Of a stretch of DNA of 64,000 nucleotides, positions 16,911 to 26,145 are shown piece by piece. This DNA is from Bacillus proteolyticus (GTDB lineage: Bacteria > Bacillota > Bacilli > Bacillales > Bacillaceae_G): the NCBI RefSeq assembly GCF_001884065.1, contig NZ_MACH01000092.1:1-64000 (forward strand), read 5' to 3'. Below the pieces are notes generated by a model. The model was given only the letters and a program-made list of their open reading frames with translations, was not told the DNA's origin and did not search any database. Positions within the stretch are counted from its first letter, which is position 1. Each line of letters starts with the position of its first letter. Position numbers and translations under genes: made by a program.

Positions 16911-17757
16911 AGCGTACCAACCATTATTATTTTCATTAGCATATAGAATCCTTGGGAGTGTTATGGACGCTGAAGATATCGTTCATGACGTATTTATCGC
17001 GCTAAATAATATAGAGGATGTTCAATCTATAGAAAATATGAAAGCATATTTGTGTAAAATGGCGACAAATCGTTCAATTGATAAATTACGTTCGGCAGCG
17101 CATAAACGTAATGTATATGTAGGAATGTGGTTACCAGAGCCATTTGTGGAAGAGTCTGATGAGCCAGCAGAGTCGTTTGTAATGAAAGAATCCATTTCTA
17201 CGGCATATTTATTACTTTTACAACAACTGTCTGAGGTAGAAAGGGTTGTTTTCATATTAAGAGAGGTTTTCAGTTATGACTACGAGGAAATAGCTTCAAT
17301 TGTTGATAAGAGTAGTGTGAATTGCCGGAAGATCTTTCAACGCGCACGAAAAAGTATTTTAGATAAGCCGAAGCAATCAACACTAAGTACGAAGAAAATG
17401 GCTACCTATGTGGAAAAGTTTGTATCATCATTACAGTGTGGGGATGCGCAAGGCATGTTAGAAGTATTAAAAACAGATGCGATATTTAAAGCAGATGGTG
17501 GTGGTAAAGTTACAACTGCTATTAATCCGATTTATTCTGCGGATAAAATTATACGTTTGTTCTTTGGAATTGCAAAACGATTGCCAGAAAAGTATAGTGT
17601 TGATTTCAAAATAGTAAATGGTGCACCAGGCGTTATAGTTACAATAAATAATAAAGTGACGTATGTAATTTCATTCGCATTTGAGGATGAGAAAATTTCA
17701 AACATTTATATGATGGTTAACCCTGAAAAACTTACGCATTTAAATGTAATAGTATAA
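16888..17757 (+). CDS. ECF41-family RNA polymerase sigma factor (SigJ-like)
   Basis: A 289-residue ECF sigma factor with regions sigma2 (about 5-70) and sigma4 (about 110-165) plus a C-terminal SnoaL-like domain (about 170-289). Family-specific marks are present: WLPEP in the linker (81-85), ADGGGKV in the C-terminal domain (about 202-208), and VNPEKL near the end. In characterised ECF41 proteins the fused C-terminal domain replaces a separate anti-sigma factor and both supports and limits activity. No anti-sigma gene follows here, which fits. It overlaps the oxidoreductase and probably drives the promoter at 15541-15567. Confidence 0.9.
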   Translation: METEQLYEAYQPLLFSLAYRILGSVMDAEDIVHDVFIALNNIEDVQSIENMKAYLCKMATNRSIDKLRSAAHKRNVYVGMWLPEPFVEESDEPAESFVMKESISTAYLLLLQQLSEVERVVFILREVFSYDYEEIASIVDKSSVNCRKIFQRARKSILDKPKQSTLSTKKMATYVEKFVSSLQCGDAQGMLEVLKTDAIFKADGGGKVTTAINPIYSADKIIRLFFGIAKRLPEKYSVDFKIVNGAPGVIVTINNKVTYVISFAFEDEKISNIYMMVNPEKLTHLNVIV

Positions 17758-17793
17758 AAAAGACGCATTTCTTTAGAAGTGCGTCTTTTTTTT
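17757..17793. terminator. Bidirectional terminator between convergent genes
   Basis: AAAAAAGACGCATTTCT pairs with AGAAGTGCGTCTTTTTTT around a short loop. It serves the sigma-factor operon and the small minus-strand gene. Confidence 0.85.
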
Positions 17794-17950
17794 ATTTTTC
17801 TAACATTTCAAGAGGTACATCTTTTTCGCCGGCTACCTCAAATTTAATTTCCCCGTCTTCTTCATAAATACGTGAAATAATCGGTATAGTAATCATTAAT
17901 TTTTTATGCTGTTTTCGCTTTCTAGCGGCATCTAAGCTAATCACGTTCAT
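17792..17950 (-). CDS. Small conserved-looking hypothetical protein
   Basis: A 52-residue frame (NVISLDAARKRKQHKKLMI at the N-terminus, then ITIPIISRIYEEDGEIKFE and an acidic end). The start at 17950 has a GAAAGGATG site upstream. It ends immediately at a shared terminator. No family is recognised. The basic N-terminal third followed by a beta-like segment suggests a small folded or nucleic-acid-binding protein, but no function is claimed. Confidence 0.6.
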   Translation of the reverse strand: MNVISLDAARKRKQHKKLMITIPIISRIYEEDGEIKFEVAGEKDVPLEMLEK

Positions 17951-18254
17951 TGTAAGCATCCTTTCTTCTAGAAATATATAAACAAAAGAAAATGCGTCCG
18001 GAAAGGGCGCTTAATTGAATTTGAAATACCGATTCATTTAAATGGGGTTTATATTATTTAATAACTGCAATTTAATTAAAAATAGTATGAATGGAATAAT
18101 TGCACGTAGAAATTAACTTTACCAAAAAACGAAACAATATGCTATAAAAAAATTTAAAACTTTGTCATATAACGAGAAAAAGGTTTTCGTTTCGCATATA
18201 ATGAAAGTAGACGGGCAACAAGAGATTTTTCATCATATTGCTTTTTGAAAGGCG
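17951..18254. other. Intergenic sequence upstream of the O-methyltransferase
   Basis: About 300 bp of AT-rich DNA between divergent genes. No feature recognised beyond ordinary promoter-like sequence. Confidence 0.4.
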
Positions 18255-18848
18255 ATGAAAAGGATGGATACTGTAGATTCATTATTATCTCAACTTGAAC
18301 AATATGGAGAAGAGCATGATCGAAATAAAAAAACGCGGGAAGAGAAGTTACGGAATATTTCTCGTGAGATGGGGCAATTTTTATCAATTTTAGTAAAAGG
18401 GTGTAATGCAAAAAACATTTTAGAAATTGGAACTTCTAATGGTTATTCTACATTGTGGTTAGCTAATGCGGTAGAAGAAACAAATGGAAATGTAACAACT
18501 GTAGAGCTTTCTTCAGAACGGGTTGGAGAGGCAATTGTAAACTTTGAAAAGGCGAACCTTGTACAAAGAATTGATGTCCATAATCAAGAAGCAGGGGCGT
18601 TTTTAGATTCGCAATTAAATCATTCATTTGATTTTATTTTCCTAGATTCAGAACGTACACAATACATGTGGTGGTGGGAACATATAAAACGTATTTTAGA
18701 GCCAAAAGGTTTGCTTGTTATTGATAATGCAACTTCACATACAGAAGAATTAGCGGAGTTTATCAAGATGATTGAAGAAGATGATACGTATGAAACGGCG
18801 TTATTAGCTTTTCAAAAGGGAGCATTCGTTGCTCGAAAAAATAAGTAG
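18255..18848 (+). CDS. SAM-dependent O-methyltransferase (class I, YrrM/CCoAOMT type)
   Basis: A 197-residue Rossmann-fold methyltransferase. The SAM-binding motif I is NILEIGTSNGYSTLWLANAV (about 55-74). Later motifs include FDFIFLDSERTQYMWWW, where the LDS/LDA position and following residues bind the divalent metal in this family, and GLLVIDNATSH. The start could be the ATG at 18255 or at 18264, since the AAAGG site (18248) suits neither perfectly. It is monocistronic. Substrate unknown; relatives methylate small catechol-like compounds or tRNA wobble bases. Confidence 0.85.
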   Translation: MKRMDTVDSLLSQLEQYGEEHDRNKKTREEKLRNISREMGQFLSILVKGCNAKNILEIGTSNGYSTLWLANAVEETNGNVTTVELSSERVGEAIVNFEKANLVQRIDVHNQEAGAFLDSQLNHSFDFIFLDSERTQYMWWWEHIKRILEPKGLLVIDNATSHTEELAEFIKMIEEDDTYETALLAFQKGAFVARKNK

Positions 18849-18967
18849 AAGTGAGCATGACATAATTATCACATTGAAAGATAACAAATGTCAAAAGATT
18901 AAGTGCTGTATGATTTGAAGGAGATTGACCAATTGAATTTCAAATTAGAATGGAGAGGTAATAAATA

Positions 18968-19081
18968 ATGGGATTCGTAAAGAATCCGCCTTCAGCATGT
19001 TCCTCTCTAGGTCTTAAGTCTGAGGAAAATAATGAAGAGAACAGGTATACTTATACTATGAAACAGGGAATGACTGCATAA
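18968..19081 (+). CDS. Candidate 37-residue small ORF
   Basis: A short frame beginning GFVKNPPSACSSLGLKSEEN with a plausible GGAGAGG ribosome site eight bases upstream. It lies between the O-methyltransferase and the TelA gene on the same strand. No family recognised and no coding-bias test possible here, so it may be chance. Confidence 0.3.
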   Translation: MGFVKNPPSACSSLGLKSEENNEENRYTYTMKQGMTA

Positions 19082-19195
19082 GCAGGTATTTCTTGAAAAA
19101 TCGATTTCAAGCAAGCAAAATGTGTATGAAATACGATATGTTAGATGAAATATAGTGCATATAAATTCGCACATATAAATAAAGGAGCGATTTTG

Positions 19196-20308
19196 TTGAC
19201 TGAACTCGAGAAAAAAGAACCTGTATCGATTGTGAAAGATAATAATGTAGAAGTAGTAGTGGATACAGTAATAAAAGATGCAGAACTTGAAGAATTAAAT
19301 AAAGAAGCTGATCTGTATGTACAAAAGTTAAATAGCGAGCAAAATACAGATTTATCAAAAGTATTGTCGCAGCTTGGAGACTTAGGAGATAAAGAGCAAC
19401 AAGCGGCAGGACAAACGCTATCAGCTTTAAAACGTCCTGTGACAGCGATGATGAATGGAAAGAATGAAGAAATTCCAAATACATTGTTAGAATTACGCAA
19501 AGTGGTATCAGAGCTTGATCCGAATTCATTAAAAGCAAGTGGTATGAAGAAAATTATGTTTAAAGTATTCAAGAAAAATCCACTTGAAACATACGTGCAT
19601 AAATATCAATCTATAGATAAGCAAATTGAGGAGATTATAAGATCCCTTCTCATTGGTCGTGACAACTTACAAGAAGATACAGTTGGTCTTGAAATGCTTA
19701 AAGAACAATCGCACGATAAAATTCACGCTCTTGATAAACAAGTATACTTAGGAAGAAAACTTGCAGGCATGCTTGAAGCCGAGAAACAAAACCCAGAACG
19801 TCAAAGGGATATCCCGTTAATAAATGATGCATTAGAAAAAATACTTGTACGTACACGTAATATGCAGCAAGCAAAAAGTGTATTATTACAATCTATCGCA
19901 TCTGTAGACATCATTAAGAAAAATAATGAAAAGCTATCAGAGGCAATTCGTAATGCAATTACGATGACGCAAAACGTTGTAACAGTTTCAGCTGCTATCC
20001 AGCTAGCGTTAACGAATCAACGTAAAACAATTGATGCCGTAAATGCGACAAATGAAGCAATTGAATCAATGGTATTAAGTAACTCACAAGCATTAAAACA
20101 AAATACAGAAGAAACAACAAAACTTCTTGAAAATCCTGCAATTAGTATGGATAAATTACGTGAATCATTCCAAAATGTATTTGCCGCTATTGAAGCATCT
20201 GAGAAATCGTCAGAACGTATTATTGAGTCTAGTAAGAAATTTGTAATTGAACTAGATACATTTAATGATGAGATGAAGCAGAAACTCATTCAGCGTCCAA
20301 GGAAATAA
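19196..20308 (+). CDS. TelA-family (toxic anion resistance/YaaN-like) protein
   Basis: About 370 residues, largely alpha-helical and soluble, with the TelA-family features: a conserved core SLKASGMKKIMFKVFKKNP, a central helical region and the late helix VSAAIQLALTNQRKTIDAVN. The ATG at 19145 has no ribosome site. AAAGGAG (19181-19187) places the start at one of two adjacent TTG codons (19193 or 19196). The family is named for tellurite resistance, but its Bacillus members also affect envelope stress tolerance. It is followed 24 bases later by a membrane-anchored partner, as yaaN is paired with xpaC in B. subtilis. Confidence 0.85.
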   Translation: MTELEKKEPVSIVKDNNVEVVVDTVIKDAELEELNKEADLYVQKLNSEQNTDLSKVLSQLGDLGDKEQQAAGQTLSALKRPVTAMMNGKNEEIPNTLLELRKVVSELDPNSLKASGMKKIMFKVFKKNPLETYVHKYQSIDKQIEEIIRSLLIGRDNLQEDTVGLEMLKEQSHDKIHALDKQVYLGRKLAGMLEAEKQNPERQRDIPLINDALEKILVRTRNMQQAKSVLLQSIASVDIIKKNNEKLSEAIRNAITMTQNVVTVSAAIQLALTNQRKTIDAVNATNEAIESMVLSNSQALKQNTEETTKLLENPAISMDKLRESFQNVFAAIEASEKSSERIIESSKKFVIELDTFNDEMKQKLIQRPRK

Positions 20309-20332
20309 CAGACTTTTAGAGGAGGTGAAAAA

Positions 20333-21166
20333 ATGAGTTTCATTCAAGGAGTATTATTACTATTAGGATCATTACTTTTAATCGCATTTACTGTCGTTGT
20401 TCTAGTTGTATACTTCGGACGTAAACTTTATTTTTCATGGACGAAACCATATAAGAGAGCACAAGATTCCATTGAGAAATTATCAAACAAATCAACACCG
20501 TTTTTACAAGAATTTACGCAGCATCCACTCTTTTATCGCTGGGTTCGTACAGAAGGGAAAAAAGAACAAAATACTTTAAACACTCTTTTCTGTACTTCAG
20601 GCCAACGTACGAGAGAGCAAGTTTTCTCAATGTTACCGAAAGAAAAGCAGAAAAAAGTGCATGTGATGGCAAAAACAACGAAAAAGCTTACGAATGAAGA
20701 TATTGATACCGCAACAATGAAAGTGAAAGATTTCTTGAGACAAGAATCACAACAAACTGTAAAACCGACAGACTTATCGTTTTATAAATTGTATTTCTAT
20801 GATCGATATCCAGATGCATTAAATACAATTCAAGCATATAAACGCTCGATTAATCCTTCACTACAAAGAACGGTTGATGAGATTACAATTTCAGTATTAA
20901 ATGCACTTCCATATTATCAAGAACAACGTATGTTTGAACAACAACATAAACTTGAAACGTTCTTAATGAAAGATTTAACAGCGATGCTATCGTTGGTAGT
21001 ACAATTACCACCTTCACAAAGACCAGAGAAGGAAGAAGAACTGAAAATCTACTTGCAAAATTTCCAAAAAGAAATGGAAGTAGTAGAGCGAGATATCCGC
21101 GACTCGATTGATCACGATTTAAATGTGAAGATGAGAGCAGCGACTGAGAAGTTTAAGAATAAATAA
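20333..21166 (+). CDS. Membrane-anchored partner of the TelA-family protein
   Basis: A 277-residue protein with one N-terminal membrane helix (VLLLLGSLLLIAFTVVVLVV, about 6-26) followed by a long charged helical domain rich in Lys, Glu and Gln, predicted to be cytoplasmic. GGAGGTG precedes the ATG. It forms an operon with the TelA-family gene, in the position occupied by xpaC next to yaaN in B. subtilis, so the two proteins probably work together at the membrane. I could not confirm homology to XpaC by eye, so no symbol is given. Confidence 0.7.
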   Translation: MSFIQGVLLLLGSLLLIAFTVVVLVVYFGRKLYFSWTKPYKRAQDSIEKLSNKSTPFLQEFTQHPLFYRWVRTEGKKEQNTLNTLFCTSGQRTREQVFSMLPKEKQKKVHVMAKTTKKLTNEDIDTATMKVKDFLRQESQQTVKPTDLSFYKLYFYDRYPDALNTIQAYKRSINPSLQRTVDEITISVLNALPYYQEQRMFEQQHKLETFLMKDLTAMLSLVVQLPPSQRPEKEEELKIYLQNFQKEMEVVERDIRDSIDHDLNVKMRAATEKFKNK

Positions 21167-21212
21167 TAAAAGCGCCTTAAAGCTATAGTTTTTAGCTTTT
21201 AAGGCGCTTTTT
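21167..21212. terminator. Bidirectional terminator
   Basis: AAAAGCGCCTTAAAGCTA and TAGCTTTTAAGGCGCTTTT form a long stem with T-runs at both ends, between the convergent TelA operon and the YngK-like gene. Confidence 0.9.
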
Positions 21213-21221
21213 TATTAGCTG

Positions 21222-22781
21222 TTATTTTGCTTTAACGGTAGTATGACTAGAAGCAATACTTTCATTATGCAATCGATCAACTGCAGTTACTACATACGTA
21301 TACGTTTCTCCAGAAATAGCTGTTTTATCTACATAAATTTCTCCAAGTTTTGTTTTTCTTACAGTAGTAAGTAAATTTTTTGGGTTTTGTATATCTACTT
21401 CATTTTTTCCATTTACACGGTAAATGGCGTAATAAGCAGAATCATTCTCTCTATCACCAATGATACCTACAGCAATACCTTCCTCTCTTGGAATAGCACC
21501 TTTTAAAGTCGGTTGTTTTGGTGGATCATGATCAATCCAAGGCATAGGCGGGATTAATGCAGGGTGTTTATATATGTCTTTTGAGAGTCTATCTTTCACT
21601 CCAAGTGGATTATTATTAATATCTTTTAAGCTAAAATGCATACTACCTTTTATTTGAGGATATAGCCGGTTTAATACAATTTGTCTTGGGTATTCTTCAG
21701 GATCAGACCAAGCGGGGGCAGAGTTATTATTAATTTTATAGGCAGCCTGACCGATGTATAGGTGAATCGGTTTATTATTTGTTTCTTTTACCCACCAGTC
21801 TACTAATATGTCATATGCTGCGGGTGTGAAACCAATATTCCAATATATTTGCGGTGTAATGTAGTCAATATAACCTTTTTGTATCCACTCACGTGTGTCA
21901 GCATAAAGATCATCATAGTTTCTTTGTCCGGCGGTTGTGTTAGAGCCAGTAGGATCGTCGGCTATATTTCGCCACACGCCGAATGGACTAATGCCAAATT
22001 TCACATATGACTTTTCTTGTTTAATAGCAGCATTTAAACCTTTGACAAGTTTATTTACATTGTCACGTCGCCAATCCTCTATATTTGTAAATCTACCGTT
22101 ATTATACGTTTCGTACGTTTTTTGATCAGGGAATTCTTCACCAACTACTTTATATGGATAAAAATAATCATCCATATGAAGGGCATCAATGTCATAATTT
22201 TGCACGATTTCTAAAGCGCCTTCTGTTATGAATTTTTTTACTTCTGGAATACCGGGATTGTAATATAATTTCCCGCCGTAAGGTACAACCCAATCGGGAT
22301 GTTGTCTTGCAGGGTGATTATTTGATAATCGATTTATATCAGTGTGATTCATCGTTATTCGGTATGGGTTAATCCATGCGTGAAATTCTATATTTCTTTT
22401 ATGTGCTTCTTCAACCATAAATGCGAGTGGATCGTATCCAGGGTCTTTTCCTTGTGTGCCCGTAATGTATTCAGACCAAGGACCGTATTTGGAAGGATAA
22501 AAAGCATCAGCAGTGGGTTTAATTTGTACAACTACTGCATTCATGCCAGTGCTTTTTACATCGTCTAGCAATCTTATAAATTCTTGTTTCTGCTTTTCAA
22601 TAGGTAAGCCAGTTTTTGAGGGCCAATCAATATTAAGAACTGATGCAATCCATACTGCACGTAATTCATGTTTTTTGTACGTAGTATTAACTTCAGCATA
22701 AGTAGAGTGAGGGGGAATGAAAGAGAAAGGAATAAAAAAGATGACGATACAACATATCATTAATAAACGTTTCAAGATCAT
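21222..22781 (-). CDS. yngK: Secreted family 10-like glycosyl hydrolase (YngK-like)
   Basis: A 519-residue exported protein with a signal peptide (about 1-29), a GHL10-type TIM-barrel (about 35-380) and a C-terminal fibronectin-like region (about 410-519). Visible family motifs are ELRAVWIASVLNIDWPSKTG near the start, WINPYRIT, DALHMDDYFYPY with catalytic-region Asp residues, FGISPFGVWRNI and DYITPQIYWNIGF. Relatives act on peptidoglycan-derived or other glycans. It is divergent from the PTS/amino-sugar kinase operon, which supports a role in releasing cell-wall sugars. Length matches B. subtilis YngK (about 510). Confidence 0.87.
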   Translation of the reverse strand: MILKRLLMICCIVIFFIPFSFIPPHSTYAEVNTTYKKHELRAVWIASVLNIDWPSKTGLPIEKQKQEFIRLLDDVKSTGMNAVVVQIKPTADAFYPSKYGPWSEYITGTQGKDPGYDPLAFMVEEAHKRNIEFHAWINPYRITMNHTDINRLSNNHPARQHPDWVVPYGGKLYYNPGIPEVKKFITEGALEIVQNYDIDALHMDDYFYPYKVVGEEFPDQKTYETYNNGRFTNIEDWRRDNVNKLVKGLNAAIKQEKSYVKFGISPFGVWRNIADDPTGSNTTAGQRNYDDLYADTREWIQKGYIDYITPQIYWNIGFTPAAYDILVDWWVKETNNKPIHLYIGQAAYKINNNSAPAWSDPEEYPRQIVLNRLYPQIKGSMHFSLKDINNNPLGVKDRLSKDIYKHPALIPPMPWIDHDPPKQPTLKGAIPREEGIAVGIIGDRENDSAYYAIYRVNGKNEVDIQNPKNLLTTVRKTKLGEIYVDKTAISGETYTYVVTAVDRLHNESIASSHTTVKAK

Positions 22782-22893
22782 TTATACGCCTCCTTATTAT
22801 ATGGTTAACTAAAATAATATCTGAGGTGAGGTTGTTCTTACAATTGAGAAAAATGAATATTGAAACATTAATTTAATAGGAAAAATATTTTTA

Positions 22894-22910
22894 GTGAAAT
22901 TTACTTTCAT
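22894..22910. promoter_or_regulatory. Candidate operator, first copy (GTGAAA-N5-TTTCAT)
   Basis: GTGAAATTTACTTTCAT in the region between the glycosidase and PTS operon. It is nearly symmetrical (TGAAA-N5-TTTCA), the shape bound by several RpiR/MurR-type sugar-phosphate regulators. Confidence 0.45.
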
Positions 22911-22952
22911 CACAACTAAATTCTTTCACTACTTCATATGCTTGTTAGTAAA

Positions 22953-22969
22953 GTGAAACTTCCTTTCAT
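22953..22969. promoter_or_regulatory. Candidate operator, second copy
   Basis: GTGAAACTTCCTTTCAT matches the first copy at 15 of 17 positions, 59 bases downstream in the same orientation and 39 bases before the PTS IIB start. No RpiR-type regulator is encoded in this window. Confidence 0.45.
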
Positions 22970-23007
22970 TCGAAGGGGATAATTCATAAGTATAGGAGGA
23001 TTAATAA

Positions 23008-23313
23008 ATGAAGGTTTTATTTGTTTGTTCTGGAGGAATGTCCAGCGCAATTGTTGTAAACGCTTTAAAAAAAGAAGCGGAGAAAAATGGTATGAACATG
23101 GAAGTACATGCAATTGGAACAAGTGAGGTGGAGAAAGAAGTAAAGAATGGTTGGGATGTTGTAATGGTTGCACCTCAAATTAGACATCGATTTGATTCAG
23201 TAAAAAAACTTGCAGAAGAGGAATCTGTTCCTTGCGGTATCATTCCGCCGAAAGCATACACACCGCTTGGTGGACCAACATTATTGAAAACTGTAAATGA
23301 ATTAATTAGTTAG
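23008..23313 (+). CDS. PTS lactose/cellobiose-family IIB component
   Basis: A 101-residue cytoplasmic IIB protein. The phosphorylatable cysteine is C7 in VLFVCSGGMSSA. The fold pattern continues with WDVVMVAPQIRHRFDSVKKL. It accepts phosphate from a IIA protein (none encoded here) and passes it to the sugar bound by the IIC partner 11 bases downstream. Given the AnmK and amino-sugar kinase genes in the same operon, the substrate is probably a chitobiose- or muropeptide-derived disaccharide rather than cellobiose. That is inference. Confidence 0.92.
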   Translation: MKVLFVCSGGMSSAIVVNALKKEAEKNGMNMEVHAIGTSEVEKEVKNGWDVVMVAPQIRHRFDSVKKLAEEESVPCGIIPPKAYTPLGGPTLLKTVNELIS

Positions 23314-23324
23314 GGGGAAGCGTT

Positions 23325-24608
23325 ATGAATAAGTTTGTCACGTTTCTTGATAAAAACTTATCTGGACCGATGGCAAGGCTTTCTGAACAGAGGCATTTAC
23401 AAGCAATCCGTGATGGAGTTATTTCGGCGTTACCATTTATTATCGTAGGAAGTTTCTTTTTAATCGTAGCATTTCCGCCATTACCGAAAGATAGTTTCAT
23501 ATCCGTTTGGGCATTAAAGAATCAAACAAGTATATTAATACCATATCGTTTAACAATGTTTATTATGTCTTTATATATAGCATTTGGAATAGGATATAAT
23601 TTAGCCAAAAGTTATAAATTAGATGCTTTATCAGGGGCGCAGTTAGCAGTATGCTCACTACTTTTAACATTGACGCCTGAATTAATCGATAAAAAAGGAT
23701 TTATGCTTCCGATGACAAATCTCGGGGGGCATGGATTATTCGTAACGATGATCGTATCTATTTTATCAGTAGAGATTTTAAGATTTTGTAAGACGAAAAA
23801 TGTAATGATTAAAATGCCAGAACAAGTACCGCCGTCTGTTTCACGTTCGTTTGAAGCACTTATACCTGCTGCATTCGTTATTATTATAATGAGTCTAGTA
23901 ACTGTCGTTTTTAGCATTGATTTACACCATGTTGTTGATAAATTAGCAGCACCATTAGTAAAAGCTGGGGATAGTTACTTCGGTGTAATCATTCCAGTGT
24001 TTTTAATTACGTTTTTTTGGTCATTCGGAATCCATGGTGTGTCGGTTGTTGGAACTGTTGCTCGGCCATTATGGGAAGTATACCTAGGGAAAAATGGCGA
24101 AGCAGTTGCTAGTGGAGCAGATCAGTTGCCATTCATTTCACCAGAGCCGTTATATCAATGGTTTATATGGATTGGCGGTTCTGGTGCGACGTTAGGACTT
24201 GTATTAGCTATGATTGTATTTGGTCGATCAAAATATTCGAAAGCATTATCAAGAACTTGTATTGTTCCGGGTATTTTTAATATTAATGAACCAGTCATAT
24301 TCGGATTACCGATTGTACTAAATCCAATTTTAATTATCCCATTTATCATTACACCACTTGTAACAGCAACTGTTGCATATTCAGCAACTGCGATGGGATT
24401 TGTAACGCCAACACATATTATGCCACCGTGGACATTACCAGCTCCAATTGGTGCGTATTTAGCTACAGGCGGAGATTGGCGTGCAATTGTATTAGTTTTC
24501 ATAAATATAGCAATATCATTCCTTATTTATCTACCATTCTTTAAAATGTACGACAAAAATATGCTTGAAATTGAAAAGAATGGAGACGGAGAATCTGTTA
24601 ATCCGTGA
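23325..24608 (+). CDS. PTS lactose/cellobiose-family IIC permease
   Basis: A 427-residue membrane permease of the Lac family. Around ten hydrophobic segments are present, and the signature GIFNINEPVIFGLPIVLNP (about 310-328) is the conserved substrate-contact loop of IIC proteins. An AGGGGG site precedes the ATG. It works with the adjacent IIB. A hairpin after it may reduce transcription into the downstream kinase genes. Confidence 0.93.
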   Translation: MNKFVTFLDKNLSGPMARLSEQRHLQAIRDGVISALPFIIVGSFFLIVAFPPLPKDSFISVWALKNQTSILIPYRLTMFIMSLYIAFGIGYNLAKSYKLDALSGAQLAVCSLLLTLTPELIDKKGFMLPMTNLGGHGLFVTMIVSILSVEILRFCKTKNVMIKMPEQVPPSVSRSFEALIPAAFVIIIMSLVTVVFSIDLHHVVDKLAAPLVKAGDSYFGVIIPVFLITFFWSFGIHGVSVVGTVARPLWEVYLGKNGEAVASGADQLPFISPEPLYQWFIWIGGSGATLGLVLAMIVFGRSKYSKALSRTCIVPGIFNINEPVIFGLPIVLNPILIIPFIITPLVTATVAYSATAMGFVTPTHIMPPWTLPAPIGAYLATGGDWRAIVLVFINIAISFLIYLPFFKMYDKNMLEIEKNGDGESVNP

Positions 24609-24627
24609 TTTTTATACTGTATTTATG

Positions 24628-24652
24628 AGTGATAGGTATTTTGCCTATCACT
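24628..24652 (+). terminator. Hairpin after the PTS genes, possible partial terminator
   Basis: AGTGATAGG and CCTATCACT form a perfect 9-bp stem with a 7-base loop, followed only by a mixed T-rich stretch. It may attenuate read-through into the next genes rather than stop it. Confidence 0.5.
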
Positions 24653-24686
24653 TCTTTCACATGAAGTCCAGAGAGGGTGAAATGGA

Positions 24687-24953
24687 ATGAATATAAAATT
24701 TAGTTATAAAGGTGTATTTTTATTACTATTTGGAGTGATATGTGCGAATTTACTATTTGTACCTTTATTAAGAATGCTAAATCTATCACAAATGCATAGT
24801 ATATGGCTCGTTACAAGCATTGCGGCAAGTATTTTGCTTACAGTAGTTGTTTCTTTCATTGATGGGTCGTTTACATCAAAAGTGCAGTTGTTTTTTAGAT
24901 TTATAATATTTTCAATTGGCTGTACGTTTGTAACTTACATGATTGTTTTTTAG
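24687..24953 (+). CDS. Small membrane protein of unknown function
   Basis: An 88-residue protein with three hydrophobic segments (about 8-28, 38-58 and 67-87) and little else. GAGAGGGTG lies before the ATG. It sits inside the PTS-anmK operon, 23 bases before anmK, so it may assist uptake or anchor an enzyme. No family recognised. Confidence 0.7.
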   Translation: MNIKFSYKGVFLLLFGVICANLLFVPLLRMLNLSQMHSIWLVTSIAASILLTVVVSFIDGSFTSKVQLFFRFIIFSIGCTFVTYMIVF

Positions 24954-24975
24954 TAAATAGGAGGTTATGCATGTT

Positions 24976-26130
24976 ATGTATATTGCAGGGGTAATGTCCG
25001 GTACTTCGTTAGACGGAATAGATGTAGCACTCGTTCATATAGAAGGAAGCGGTGTAGGTTCTAAAGTTGAACTCATCCATTTTACTACTGTGCCATTTTA
25101 TAATGATATGAAAAATGAGATCCAGCAGGCATTATCAATAGAAAATTCAAATGTCCAACTCATATGCAGTTTAAATTTCAAACTCGGTTTATGCTTCGCC
25201 AACGCTGTAAAGGAAGTTTGTAAAGAGTCAAATATTTCATTGGAAAAATTAGATTTAATAGGTTCTCACGGACAAACGATTTATCATCAGCCAAAGCAAG
25301 ATGGTAATATGATTCCCTCAACATTACAAATTGGAGAGCCAGCAGTTATAGCATATGAAACGAACACTACGGTTATCTCTAATTTTCGAACGATGGATAT
25401 GGCAGCAGGGGGACAAGGTGCACCACTTGTGCCATATTCAGAGGTCATTTTGTATCGTCATCAAACTAAAAATAGACTACTACAAAATATTGGCGGGATC
25501 GGCAATGTTACAGTGATTCCAAGTAAACAAAGTAATGAGAGCGTTATTGCTTTTGATACTGGTCCAGGGAATATGGTAATGGATGATGTATGTCAAAGAT
25601 TATTTCAGTTACCATATGATCAAAATGGTAGGATTGCAAAACAAGGAGTAGTTGTAGATGAAATTTTGACATATTGTATGAACCATCCATTTTTGAAAAT
25701 GAATCCACCGAAATCAACTGGTAGAGAACAGTTTGGAGAAGAATTTGTAAGTGAATTATTGAAGCGGTTTGGAAAGCATGGTAAAGAAAATCTTTTGACG
25801 ACTGTAACGATGTTTACAGCAAGTTCAATTGTTCAACATTATAAGAAGTTTATTCTTCCATATTATGAAATCGATGAGGTAATTCTAGGTGGTGGTGGAA
25901 GTTATAATGATACACTTGTTGAAATGATACGGAATGGATTGAAAGAAGAAAAATGTGCAATATTCATTCAAGAAGATATAGGCTATTCTTCAGAGGCGAA
26001 AGAAGCAATCGCATTTGCTATTTTAGCAAACGAAACGCATCATCGTAATCCGAGTAATGTACCGAGCGCAACAGGTGCAAAGAAATCTGTAGTTTTAGGG
26101 AATACAACATTCCCTCCAATAAGAAGATGA
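24976..26130 (+). CDS. anmK: Anhydro-N-acetylmuramic acid kinase
   Basis: A 384-residue cytoplasmic kinase that opens and phosphorylates 1,6-anhydro-MurNAc to MurNAc-6-phosphate during cell-wall recycling. Motifs include [18 protein letters not shown] at the N-terminus, [12 protein letters not shown] style GSHGQTI (about 97), [12 protein letters not shown] (about 195) and GGGGSYN near the end. I choose the ATG at 24976 because AGGAGG then lies 11 bases upstream, while it is only two from the ATG at 24967. It is followed at 15 bases by a sugar kinase. No MurQ etherase is seen in the window, so the next step would be encoded elsewhere. Confidence 0.94.
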   Translation: MYIAGVMSGTSLDGIDVALVHIEGSGVGSKVELIHFTTVPFYNDMKNEIQQALSIENSNVQLICSLNFKLGLCFANAVKEVCKESNISLEKLDLIGSHGQTIYHQPKQDGNMIPSTLQIGEPAVIAYETNTTVISNFRTMDMAAGGQGAPLVPYSEVILYRHQTKNRLLQNIGGIGNVTVIPSKQSNESVIAFDTGPGNMVMDDVCQRLFQLPYDQNGRIAKQGVVVDEILTYCMNHPFLKMNPPKSTGREQFGEEFVSELLKRFGKHGKENLLTTVTMFTASSIVQHYKKFILPYYEIDEVILGGGGSYNDTLVEMIRNGLKEEKCAIFIQEDIGYSSEAKEAIAFAILANETHHRNPSNVPSATGAKKSVVLGNTTFPPIRR

Positions 26131-26145
26131 AAATGAGGTGAACAT

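Noticed and set aside
19107-19572. Two long minus-strand frames opposite the TelA gene
   Set aside because: Complementary shadows of a well-supported plus-strand gene. Composition (Leu/Ser runs) is what an AT-rich coding strand gives in reverse.
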